Assembly (NCBI GenBank): GCA_028284625.1
Contig: JANQRH010000002.1
Location: 1-41,889 of the forward strand
Direction: 5' to 3'
Length of the DNA stretch: 41,889 nt
Origin: Afifellaceae bacterium
Lineage (GTDB): Bacteria > Pseudomonadota > Alphaproteobacteria > Rhizobiales > Afifellaceae
Shown here: positions 25,509 to 31,865 of the stretch, in pieces
How the letters are laid out: each line of letters begins with the position of its first letter
Numbering within the stretch: the stretch's first letter is position 1
Made by a program: the position numbers and the translations under genes
The notes under the pieces: model-generated
What the model was told of the DNA's origin: nothing
What the model saw: the letters and a program-made list of their open reading frames with translations, nothing else
Database searches by the model: none

Positions 25509-26525
25509 CTAACCGGTCGCCGCGTGCTTCAGTTTCGCCGCAGTCTTGCCGCCCAAGGTCCTGGCCTTTGAGCGGTCGCGTATCTTCACACGCTTGATGC
25601 GGTGCGCGTCGGCGTCGAGCACTTCAAAGTCAAAGCCCTCTACGGCCTCGACCGCTTCGCCCTTCTCCGGGATTCGGCCGGTCGCGGCGAACACCAGGCC
25701 GCCGAGCGTCTCAATGTCCTCGCTCTTCTCGCCGACCTGAAACGCTAGGCCGATCACCTCAGCGGCATCGTCCAGCTCCACACGCGCATCGGCGACAAAG
25801 ACCCCGTCGGCGACTTTGAGCACGGCGTGCTCGTCGTCAAAATCGTGCTCGTCCTCGATCTCGCCGACGATGATCTCCACCAGATCCTCCAGCGACACGA
25901 GACCGTCGGTGCCGCCATATTCGTCGATGACGAGCGCCATCTGTGTGCGGCTTGCCTGCATGCGCTTCAAAAGCACGCGGGCGGCCATTGAGGGCGGCAC
26001 AAACAGGAGCGGCCGCACGAGGTTCGACTGGTCAAGCGTCTGGGTGAGGTCGACCGAGCCGAAATCGAATTGCGGCGTCTTCTCGTCGGTGGGCGGCCTG
26101 AGCGCCTGATCGGCTACCCACGCCATGAGGTCGCGGATGTGGACCATACCCACCGGCTCGTCGAGCGTCTCGCGATAGGCAGGCATGCGGGAGTGCCCGG
26201 ATTCGCGGTAGATGGCGATCACCTCCGCCAGCGTGCTTTCCACATCGATGGCCTCAATGTCGGCGCGCGGGACCATCACGTCCTCAACCTCCAAGTCACC
26301 GAGCTTGAGGATCGCGCGCAGCATGGCGCGTTCGTCAGCGGAGAGCGTGTCGCCGGCCGCCTCGTCGGCAGCGATCGCGTCTTCGATCTCCGAACGGGCG
26401 GTGCCGTTCGGCTTGATGCCGAACGCGCTCAGAAGGGCGGTTCGCACGCGGCCTACGAAATCGGAGGATTGGCCCGCGGCGTCAGCCGGCGAACCGGGGG
26501 GACTTCGACCTTGGTCGTCGCTCAT
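25509..26525 (-). CDS. corC: CBS-domain protein of the CorC/YbeX (HlyC) family
   Basis: 338 residues. Two CBS domains (about 80-215; VEDVMVPRADIEAID and PLLFVPPSMAARVLL) are followed by the transporter-associated HCC domain (FVADARVELDDAAEVIGLAF, ETLGGLVFAATGRIPEKGE). The N-terminal membrane domain of the full CNNM/HlyC proteins is absent, as in E. coli CorC, which is linked to magnesium and cobalt efflux. Its ATG overlaps the ybeY stop (ATGA), giving the classical ybeY-corC pair; lnt, usually next, lies 1.5 kb away. Confidence 0.92.
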   Translation of the reverse strand: MSDDQGRSPPGSPADAAGQSSDFVGRVRTALLSAFGIKPNGTARSEIEDAIAADEAAGDTLSADERAMLRAILKLGDLEVEDVMVPRADIEAIDVESTLAEVIAIYRESGHSRMPAYRETLDEPVGMVHIRDLMAWVADQALRPPTDEKTPQFDFGSVDLTQTLDQSNLVRPLLFVPPSMAARVLLKRMQASRTQMALVIDEYGGTDGLVSLEDLVEIIVGEIEDEHDFDDEHAVLKVADGVFVADARVELDDAAEVIGLAFQVGEKSEDIETLGGLVFAATGRIPEKGEAVEAVEGFDFEVLDADAHRIKRVKIRDRSKARTLGGKTAAKLKHAATG

Positions 26526-27115
26526 TGTCGGTCGGCGTCCGCGTAGGGATCGGCAATGCCCATCCGGTTTAGCGCGGTCCGCTCCAGTTGCTCCATCGCC
26601 TCTGCTTCGGCCTCCACCTGATGATCATAACCCAGCAGATGGAAGAAACCGTGAATTATCAAGTGAGCAATGTGATCTTCAAGCGGCTTTTGCGCAAGCG
26701 CCGCTTCGCGCCTGATCGTCTCGGCGGCGAGCGCGATATCGCCAAGGGAGGCGGGATTCGGCGCTATTTGTGCCGGCTGTCGGAAGGATAAGACGTTGGT
26801 AGGCTTATCGATTCCCCTCCATTTGGCGTTAAGCGCCCGTATCTCTTCGTCGTCGGTAAAAAGCAGGCTGAGCGCGCCCGTTGGGCGGGGTGCATCCGGC
26901 GGGAGCGCACCAAGGGCCGCCGCGACGGCGCGGCTCGCGAGCGCCTCCAGCGCCGGCTCGGCCGGCCAATCTCCGCCGGATATGGCGATCTCGATCGTCG
27001 GTGTCTCCACGGCCGGCTCATTAGCATGGAGGGGCTGCTCCACGGTAAACAGTTCCGTCAGGCAGGGGAGGGCTTCTATGGGCGCATTGGCGGACATTCT
27101 CCGATTCCGCACCAT
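26522..27115 (-). CDS. ybeY: Endoribonuclease YbeY (16S rRNA maturation factor)
   Basis: 197 residues from this start. The zinc site is in HLIIHGFFHLLGYDH, and LSLLFTDDEEIRALNAKWRG, DKPTNVLSF are family signatures. YbeY trims the 16S rRNA 3' end and checks 70S ribosomes. The ATG at 27115 has GGAGC six bases upstream. Homologues usually begin about ten residues before the IEIAISGGDWP strand, which would favour the GTG at 27010 and avoid an antisense overlap of 38 bases with the next gene. The first 35 residues are therefore doubtful. Confidence 0.93.
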   Translation of the reverse strand: MVRNRRMSANAPIEALPCLTELFTVEQPLHANEPAVETPTIEIAISGGDWPAEPALEALASRAVAAALGALPPDAPRPTGALSLLFTDDEEIRALNAKWRGIDKPTNVLSFRQPAQIAPNPASLGDIALAAETIRREAALAQKPLEDHIAHLIIHGFFHLLGYDHQVEAEAEAMEQLERTALNRMGIADPYADADRQ

Positions 27116-27338
27116 GATTGCTCCATACGTACTGGAGATCTTGTTCTGGTCCGGAATCGCCGGGACGCTTTACGGATCATATTGGCTGTTCAGCCACGAC
27201 CATTGGGCGTGGTGGATCGCTTTGGTCTTTGGGACGCTTGTGACGCGGCTGATCTTTGAGTTCGTGCTGCTGGCGTTTCGCAGCTACGACCGGCTGGTTG
27301 AGGTGCGCGACGCGCTCCGCAGCGACGCCGGGCGCTAA
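27078..27338 (+). CDS. DUF4282 small membrane protein
   Basis: 86 residues with two membrane segments (about 14-36 and 42-64). FRTMIAPYVLEILFWSGIAG, WWIALVFGTLVTRLIFEFV and LLAFRSYDRLVEVRD match DUF4282, whose role is unknown. GGGGAGGG five bases before the ATG makes the start very likely. Its first bases overlap the possible ybeY start region on the other strand. Its TAA overlaps the sco stop tail to tail by four bases (CTAA). Confidence 0.82.
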   Translation: MGALADILRFRTMIAPYVLEILFWSGIAGTLYGSYWLFSHDHWAWWIALVFGTLVTRLIFEFVLLAFRSYDRLVEVRDALRSDAGR

Positions 27339-27967
27339 GACCGCTCGTTGGTTTCAACCAAGCGCTCGATCTTGGCCTCTGCGGACGCGTTCTCTTCGTC
27401 GTAGGCAATGGCGTCCGCGTAGCTGCCGTCGGCGTTGAAGAGCAGGGCGGACGCTGTGTGGTCCATTGTGTAGTCGCCGTCCTCCAGCTCCACTTTGCGA
27501 TAGAAGACGCGATAGGCCTTGGTCGCTTCTGCGATCGCTTCGGGTGAGCCCGTCAATCCGATGAAGTCATCATGGAAGGCGCCGACGTAGTCCTTCAGGA
27601 GCGCGACGGTGTCGCGTTCTGGATCGACCGTGATGAAAGCGACCTTGAGGGGTGCTGCTTTTTTGCCGAGCGTTTCGACGACGCTGGCAATCTGAAACAG
27701 CGTCGTGGGGCAAAGGTCGGGGCAAAACGTGAAGCCGAAATAGAGGATATGCGGTTGGCCGATCAGATCGTCGCGGGTGAAGGCCTCGCCTTCGTGGCTG
27801 ACGAGTTCAAACGGACCGCCGATCTCCGCCACGTCGTTGGCCACCCAGCGCTGGACATCGTCCTTCCACACGAAGAACGCAACGCCGACGGCGAGAAACA
27901 CGATAATTGCCGCGGCGAGGCCGAAGCGGAGCGTTCGCTCGGTTGATCTTTTGGGACTCTTTGTCAT
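27335..27967 (-). CDS. Sco1/SenC family copper-binding thioredoxin-fold protein
   Basis: 210 residues. One membrane anchor (about 14-34) leaves a thioredoxin-like domain in the periplasm. Copper ligands are Cys82 and Cys86 (FTFCPDLCPTTL) and His170 (YTMDHTASALLF), the standard Sco set. The protein helps insert Cu(A) into cytochrome oxidase subunit II. AAGGA ten bases before the ATG supports the start. Divergent DUF2946 and PCuAC genes next door complete a copper-delivery module. Confidence 0.93.
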   Translation of the reverse strand: MTKSPKRSTERTLRFGLAAAIIVFLAVGVAFFVWKDDVQRWVANDVAEIGGPFELVSHEGEAFTRDDLIGQPHILYFGFTFCPDLCPTTLFQIASVVETLGKKAAPLKVAFITVDPERDTVALLKDYVGAFHDDFIGLTGSPEAIAEATKAYRVFYRKVELEDGDYTMDHTASALLFNADGSYADAIAYDEENASAEAKIERLVETNERS

Positions 27968-28004
27968 CTGAGAGGCGTCCTTGGCGGAGGATATAGAGAC
28001 GGCG

Positions 28005-28400
28005 ATGGCTCGACGCATGACCGATCGCCGCAGCACGCGACCTGATAGCTCCACGGCGCTAGCCGCCGCGGTGCTTTTCGGCGTGCAGAGCATCGTGCTG
28101 GCGCTCTGGGTCGGTGCGCATGGCGTGCCGGCGGAGCGCGATCAGTTCGGCAACGCGCTCTGCATCGCCTGGTCGGCGGCACGAGACGCCGGAGAAGCTC
28201 CGCTAGGCCACGCGCCGCTTCCCAATTGCTGCACACTCGGTTGCGGTATGGGCAATGCCTCATTGGCGCCAGTGCGCGTGGCATTGCCGGTGCCTGTCGA
28301 GACGGTCGCGCCGATCCTCTACGGCGCACTGGCCGCACCGCTTGGCCAAGCCGTCGATCGGGCTTCGATCCGCTCGCGAGGTCCACCGCGCTTGGCGTGA
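28005..28400 (+). CDS. DUF2946-like protein, copper-module component
   Basis: 131 residues. One hydrophobic helix (about 19-40, TALAAAVLFGVQSIVLALWV) is followed by a Cys-rich motif LPNCCTLGCGMG (residues 78-89), typical of the DUF2946 proteins found beside Sco and PCuAC genes. A role in periplasmic copper handling is inferred from the motif and the neighbours. The start is uncertain: the ATG at 28005 has only a distant GGAGG, while TTG at 27981 has AGAGG six bases before it and would add eight residues. It is divergent from sco with a spacer under 40 bases. Confidence 0.72.
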   Translation: MARRMTDRRSTRPDSSTALAAAVLFGVQSIVLALWVGAHGVPAERDQFGNALCIAWSAARDAGEAPLGHAPLPNCCTLGCGMGNASLAPVRVALPVPVETVAPILYGALAAPLGQAVDRASIRSRGPPRLA

Positions 28401-28487
28401 TAGCTCTCTCTCGAGAGCCCATTTCTCAAGTCCGAATCAATCCCGCCTGCATGCGCGCTCGGCCATGCGGGCCACTGGAGTATCGAT

Positions 28488-29003
28488 ATGATGAGTCTCT
28501 TTGCGCGCATGCGCATGATTGGCGGCCCGCTCAGCGTCGGCCTGGTCGCATTCGCTTTCGTTTTTCTCGCAATTGATCGGCCGCTCGCCGACGACATCAG
28601 CGTCGGTTCGCTGACCATCAGCCCGCCGTGGTCGCGGGCAACGCCGCCCGGCGCCAAGGTGGCCGGCGGCTACATGATGATCACAAATGCAGGCGGAGAG
28701 GCGGACCGTCTCGTTTCCGCCACAGCGGACGTCGCGGCGCGCGTGGAAATCCACGAGATGGCGGTGGTCGACGGCGTCATGAAGATGCGCCCGCTCGATG
28801 ACGGCGTCGAAGTTCCCGCCGGCGGCATGGTGGAGCTGAAGCCCGGCTCCTATCACCTCATGCTGATGGGGCTGACCGGGCCGCTGAAGGAAGGCGACGT
28901 TTTTGACGGCACGTTGACCTTTGAGAAGGCGGGAAGCGTCGACGTGACGTATCAGATCGGCGCGATGGGCAGCGACATGGCGCCCGATCACCATCATCAC
29001 TAG
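28488..29003 (+). CDS. Periplasmic copper chaperone PCu(A)C
   Basis: 171 residues. A signal peptide or anchor (about 12-34) precedes a cupredoxin-like domain. The copper site follows the H-x10-M-x(21/22)-H-x-M pattern: His89 (EIHEM), Met100 (GVMKMRP), His123 and Met125 (GSYHLMLMGL). The tail DHHHH is an extra His cluster often seen in this family. It passes Cu(I) to Sco or directly to the Cu(A) site of the oxidase. The next 84 bases lead to a palindrome that may terminate transcription. Confidence 0.93.
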   Translation: MMSLFARMRMIGGPLSVGLVAFAFVFLAIDRPLADDISVGSLTISPPWSRATPPGAKVAGGYMMITNAGGEADRLVSATADVAARVEIHEMAVVDGVMKMRPLDDGVEVPAGGMVELKPGSYHLMLMGLTGPLKEGDVFDGTLTFEKAGSVDVTYQIGAMGSDMAPDHHHH

Positions 29004-29086
29004 ATGGCGTAAAGGCTGAGCCGCCGCGCCGGATCAAGTCACAGTCGGCGCGGTGGCTTCTTAAGAACGAGGCTCTGCATAAAGCG

Positions 29087-29111
29087 AGGCCCGGGAGCGG
29101 GTCCCGGGCCT
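29087..29111. terminator. Ten-base stem palindrome between convergent genes
   Basis: AGGCCCGGGA and TCCCGGGCCT form a perfect ten-base stem with a five-base loop, between the PCuAC stop (29003) and the stop of the convergent gene (29140). Short T runs follow on both strands (TTT). A bidirectional terminator is the simplest reading, with a weaker T-tract than the classic type. Confidence 0.6.
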
Positions 29112-29139
29112 TTACGAAGAGGCATCTGGTTGGCTGCTC

Positions 29140-29472
29140 TTACGCGAACCAGTAATTGCCGTTCCACTTGTTGATCTTGACGATCTTGGTGTGGCCCCAG
29201 CCGTTCTTCACCTTGAAGGTGTAGATCTTGCCGTTGCACTCGATCTTCCAGACGTGGGCGAACTGAGTCTGGAGATAGTTGCCGGCCTGCCAGCAGCTCA
29301 TGGCATGCGGCTGCGGCGCCGGATGGTAGCCATGGCCACCGTTACCGAAATGGAAGCTGCCGTGCGGCGTGTTGAAATGGAACCCGAAGGAGCCGGCGGC
29401 GGCGGTGCTGACGGGCGTGGCGGCGATCGCGGTGGCGACGGCGGCGGCGGCGATTGCGGTCTTCTTGATCAT
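29140..29472 (-). CDS. Secreted His/Gly-rich protein of unknown function
   Basis: 110 residues. A clear signal peptide (about 1-29, rich in Ala/Val) leads to a Gly/His/Phe stretch (GSFGFHFNTPHGSFHFGNGG). A basic beta-like part follows with two Cys (MSCWQAGNYL, KIECNGKIYTFKV) and ends GNYWFA. I know of no function; the His-rich part might bind metal, which would fit the copper genes next to it. GGAGAG before the ATG supports this start; ATG at 29484 is an alternative. About 750 bases without a gene lie upstream. Confidence 0.72.
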   Translation of the reverse strand: MIKKTAIAAAAVATAIAATPVSTAAAGSFGFHFNTPHGSFHFGNGGHGYHPAPQPHAMSCWQAGNYLQTQFAHVWKIECNGKIYTFKVKNGWGHTKIVKINKWNGNYWFA

Positions 29473-29723
29473 GTCTCTCTCCATATTCCCTGTTCGGTTG
29501 CGTTTCCCCATTCCGCCGCCTGTTCCCTGTCTCTCTTCTTGAGGACGGCGGCAGGATGGCCTCTCTCCACTGAACCCAAACGGAAGGCTTCGTTCATCTC
29601 CGGTTCAAGCCTTGCCGTCGTGGCGCGGGGAGACATTTGGGGCACTCACGTTTCTGTTATGTGTCCGCGATCCGGAAACGCGTTTCGCGGTTGTTTCGTG
29701 TCTGTGAGGTGCTTTTCGGGGGG

Positions 29724-29874
29724 TAACCCTCCCCTTGAGGGAGGGTCGAAAGCGGCTACGCCGCTTTCGGGGAGGGGTGAGCGGATGCGCCGTAGTCGAA
29801 CGACATCCCCCCTCCCGAAGTTTGCTAGCGCTTTGCTCCCGCAAACTTCGACCTTCCCTCCAGGGGGAGGTTAG
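29724..29874 (+). repeat. Long palindromic repeat, copy 1 (MITE-like)
   Basis: It begins TAACCCTCCCCTTGAGGG and ends with the near-complement GGGGGAGGTTAG. Inside are two further hairpins: CGAAAGCGGC/GCCGCTTTCG on the left and CGAAGTTTGC/GCAAACTTCG on the right. It has no coding capacity. A second full copy starts 313 bases on, and a half copy lies inverted upstream of phoH. Confidence 0.85.
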
Positions 29875-29903
29875 ATGCTGTGCCGCGCTGTTCCCTTTGT
29901 CTT

Positions 29904-29999
29904 CATTGCCGGGCTTGACCCGGCAATCTATGCCGCCACCCGCGTGCTCACCTTCGACGCTAGGGAATGGGTGCCCGGATCACGTCCGGGCATGACGAC
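29904..29999 (+). repeat. Composite dispersed repeat, copy 1
   Basis: Two conserved palindromic ends, CATTGCCGGGCTTGACCCGG and GGTGCCCGGATCACGTCCGG, enclose about 35 variable bases. The same architecture recurs inverted at 33032-33131. Elements of this type (TTGCCGGGTCAAGCCCGGCA) are common between genes in Rhizobiales. Confidence 0.8.
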
Positions 30000-30036
30000 G
30001 TGCTTGTTGGGACGCATGGTGCGGCGTTGTTGGCCA

Positions 30037-30185
30037 TAACCCTCCCCTTGAGGGAGGGTCGAAAGCGGCGACGCCGCTTTCGGGGAGGGGTGAGCCTTAG
30101 AGACGCGGCGGGACACCCCCCCCTCCCGAAGTTTGCTGTCGCTCTGCTCCCGCAAACTTCGACCTCCCCTCCAGGGGGAGGTTAG
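30037..30185 (+). repeat. Long palindromic repeat, copy 2 (MITE-like)
   Basis: Same orientation and structure as the copy at 29724-29874. The outer arms and both inner hairpins are nearly identical and the centre diverges (loop bases and the stretch between hairpins). The right end lies 35 bases from the stop of the AhpD-like gene and could also terminate its transcript. Confidence 0.85.
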
Positions 30186-30220
30186 GCGCTGTGCTTGGGG
30201 GAAGGCGTAGGGCCAAGCCG

Positions 30221-30793
30221 CTAGCCACGGCCCATCGCATAGAACTCGTCGTTGGGGCGCATGGCCGTCACATTCGCCATGCGGTTCGACATCGCAAAGA
30301 ACGCCGCGATGGCGGCGATGTCCCATGCATCATCGTCTGAGAAGCCGTGCGCCTTCAGCGCGTGGAAATCGGCGTCGCCGACTTTGTGTGACTCAAGCGC
30401 CACCTTCATGGCGAAGTCGAGCATCGCCTTCTGCCGCTTGGTGATGTCGGCCTTCAGATAATTCACCGCGACCTGGTCGGCGAGAAGCGGGTGCTTGGCG
30501 CGGACGCGCAAAATCGCGCCATGCGCGATCACGCAATAATGGCACTGATTGGCGGCGCTGGTCGCCACGACGATCATCTCGCGCTCCGCCTTGGAGAGCC
30601 CGCCCTCCTTCTCCATCAGCGCGTCGTGATAGGCGAAGAAGGCGCGGAATTCGTCCGGCCGCTGCGCCAGCACGAGAAAGACATTGGGCACGAAGCCCGC
30701 CTTCTCCTGCACGGCCTCGATGCGCGCGCGCATGTCGGCCGGGAGTTTCTTGAGTGCGGGGACCGGAAAGCGGCTGATTTTTGGGCGGGGCAT
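30221..30793 (-). CDS. AhpD/carboxymuconolactone-decarboxylase-like peroxidase-related protein
   Basis: 190 residues. The redox motif is Cys84-H-Y-Cys87 with His91 (NQCHYCVIAHG) and an upstream acidic helix (SKAEREMIVVATSA), the AhpD core. The length and the start RFPVPALKKLPADMRARIEA match the group annotated as uncharacterised peroxidase-related enzymes. It probably reduces peroxides or a thiol partner in the cytoplasm; the electron donor is unknown. No strong ribosome site precedes the ATG, but upstream starts have no family-like sequence. It is divergent from the AT-rich pair. Confidence 0.88.
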   Translation of the reverse strand: MPRPKISRFPVPALKKLPADMRARIEAVQEKAGFVPNVFLVLAQRPDEFRAFFAYHDALMEKEGGLSKAEREMIVVATSAANQCHYCVIAHGAILRVRAKHPLLADQVAVNYLKADITKRQKAMLDFAMKVALESHKVGDADFHALKAHGFSDDDAWDIAAIAAFFAMSNRMANVTAMRPNDEFYAMGRG

Positions 30794-30804
30794 CGTTGCA
30801 TTTT

Positions 30805-30819
30805 GAAAGCGAGGCTTTC
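30805..30819. promoter_or_regulatory. Small inverted repeat upstream of the AhpD-like gene
   Basis: GAAAGC-GAG-GCTTTC, a six-base perfect inverted repeat 12 bases upstream of the AhpD-like start and within the 188-base gap to the divergent DUF2188 gene. It could be an operator shared by both; nothing else supports it. Confidence 0.2.
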
Positions 30820-30981
30820 GATTTACAAGGATGGGAATTGGAGACGGCATGCATGGCGAGCGTAGCGAAAGCTGCAAGGCTCGACACGTTGTGCGTTCCG
30901 GCGGCTTGCAAACTGGATTCTAATGAGCACCTGAACTACTTGTTTGAGAAGATTGATGACTTCGAAAGAGGCGGTGCTGAA

Positions 30982-31206
30982 ATGTCCAAGAAAGGTCAAC
31001 ACGTTGTGCCTAGCGGCGGAAAATGGAGTGTCCGGCGTGCCGGGTCATCTCGTGCATCGGGCGTATATGGTACGCAGAGAGAGGCGGTCGAGAAGGCCAA
31101 GGAAATCGCTCGAAGCCAACGTACCGAGCTATATATACACGGCCGCGATGGTCGTATTCGTGAACGGAGTTCCTACGGGCGGGATCCGTATCCACCAAAA
31201 GGCTGA
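30982..31206 (+). CDS. DUF2188 small protein
   Basis: 74 residues spanning almost exactly one DUF2188 domain: QHVVPSGGKWSVRRAGSSRA, YGTQREAVEKAKEIA and YIHGRDGRIRERSSYG, ending DPYPPKG. DUF2188 proteins are small, basic, of unknown function and scattered among bacteria. AGAGG about ten bases upstream supports this ATG; the frame stays open for 67 codons further back, but that part has no family-like sequence. The GTG of the next gene is only two bases past its stop, so the two are one transcription unit. AT-rich codons set it apart from the flanking genes. Confidence 0.82.
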   Translation: MSKKGQHVVPSGGKWSVRRAGSSRASGVYGTQREAVEKAKEIARSQRTELYIHGRDGRIRERSSYGRDPYPPKG

Positions 31207-31208
31207 GT

Positions 31209-31838
31209 GTGGCTGAAGCACCTTTTGACAAATGCGTCTTCATTAACTGTCCGCTGGATGAGGACTACGAGCCTATATTGCAGGCTATTCTCTTCTGCGT
31301 CGTCTACTTGGGTTTCTCTCCGAGGATTGCCACCGAACGCATCGACGCAGCGGAAAACCGGTTGGCCAAGATTCGTGAGTTTATTGAAGGTTCAAAGTAC
31401 TCCATCCATGATTTGAGCAGAAGCGAAGCTAAGAAAAGAGGTGAACTATTCAGATTAAACATGCCATTTGAGCTAGGGATCGACTACGGATGTCGACAGT
31501 ATTTTGGAGCTGGGAGACAGAACAAGAAGATACTTATTCTGGAGGAGAAAAAGTATAGATACCAGGCTGCGATATCAGACCTGTCCGGCTGTGACATCGA
31601 AGCTCACGGCGGTGATTTTCAGATAGCCGTTCGCAAAGTCCGCAACTGGTTGGTTAGCGAAGCGGGTGCTCCGGCCGTCGGGGCGAGCAGAATACTGGGT
31701 GCTTATGCTGACTTCCAGGAATGGTACTACGAGCGGCAACTGGCCGCTGGATTCTCGGACGAGGATATCCAGGACTACCCCACCAGCGAGCTTCTAGAAG
31801 CAATGGTTGCCTGGATGAACCAAGGCAAGCCCGTTTAG
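31209..31838 (+). CDS. Rossmann/TIR-like protein of unknown function (possible nucleotide hydrolase)
   Basis: 209 residues, soluble. CVFINCPLDEDYEPILQAI (9-27) looks like the first strand and loop of a TIR or nucleoside-deoxyribosyltransferase fold. YSIHDLSRSE (64-73) and FRLNMPFELGIDYG (81-94), with Glu88 where these folds carry the catalytic acid, follow. YRYQAAISDLSGCDI (117-131) completes the set. I recall uncharacterised bacterial proteins with the same four motifs, often in variable genome regions, but no established function. Base composition is low: about 39% G+C over 31381-31560 by hand count, far below the flanking genes. Start GTG with AAAAGG upstream, two bases after the DUF2188 stop. 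An NAD+-hydrolysing or defence role is hypothesis only. Confidence 0.75.
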   Translation: MAEAPFDKCVFINCPLDEDYEPILQAILFCVVYLGFSPRIATERIDAAENRLAKIREFIEGSKYSIHDLSRSEAKKRGELFRLNMPFELGIDYGCRQYFGAGRQNKKILILEEKKYRYQAAISDLSGCDIEAHGGDFQIAVRKVRNWLVSEAGAPAVGASRILGAYADFQEWYYERQLAAGFSDEDIQDYPTSELLEAMVAWMNQGKPV

Positions 31839-31865
31839 GACTTCGCCTTTCAGCGAAAGACCCCC

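Larger units (their letters stand above)
29473..30220. other. 748-bp intergenic region filled with dispersed repeats
   Basis: No credible gene: short frames here run through palindromes and lack ribosome sites. The region holds two copies of a 150-base palindromic element and one composite element of about 96 bases, all listed separately. A GC-rich inverted repeat (CCGCCG at 29513 with CGGCGG near 29545) lies just upstream of the secreted protein gene. Confidence 0.75.

Noticed and set aside
26000-27000. corC as a haemolysin
   Set aside because: The TlyC/HlyC name is historical; the protein is a cytosolic CBS/HCC type without toxin features.
28402-28418. GCTCTC/GAGAGC inverted repeat between DUF2946 and PCuAC genes
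   Set aside because: A six-base stem without T-tract in a short gap; too weak to call a terminator or operator.
28980-29003. C-terminal DHHHH of PCuAC as an engineered His tag
   Set aside because: Natural PCuAC proteins often end in His clusters for copper. The tag would be short and no vector sequence surrounds it.
29724-30185. CRISPR-like array
   Set aside because: Only two copies, each about 150 bases and internally palindromic, with no regular spacers and no cas genes.
30781-30981. N-terminal extension of the DUF2188 protein by 67 codons
   Set aside because: The domain starts at the ATG at 30982, which has its own ribosome site. The upstream part resembles spacer sequence and overlaps the AhpD-like start.
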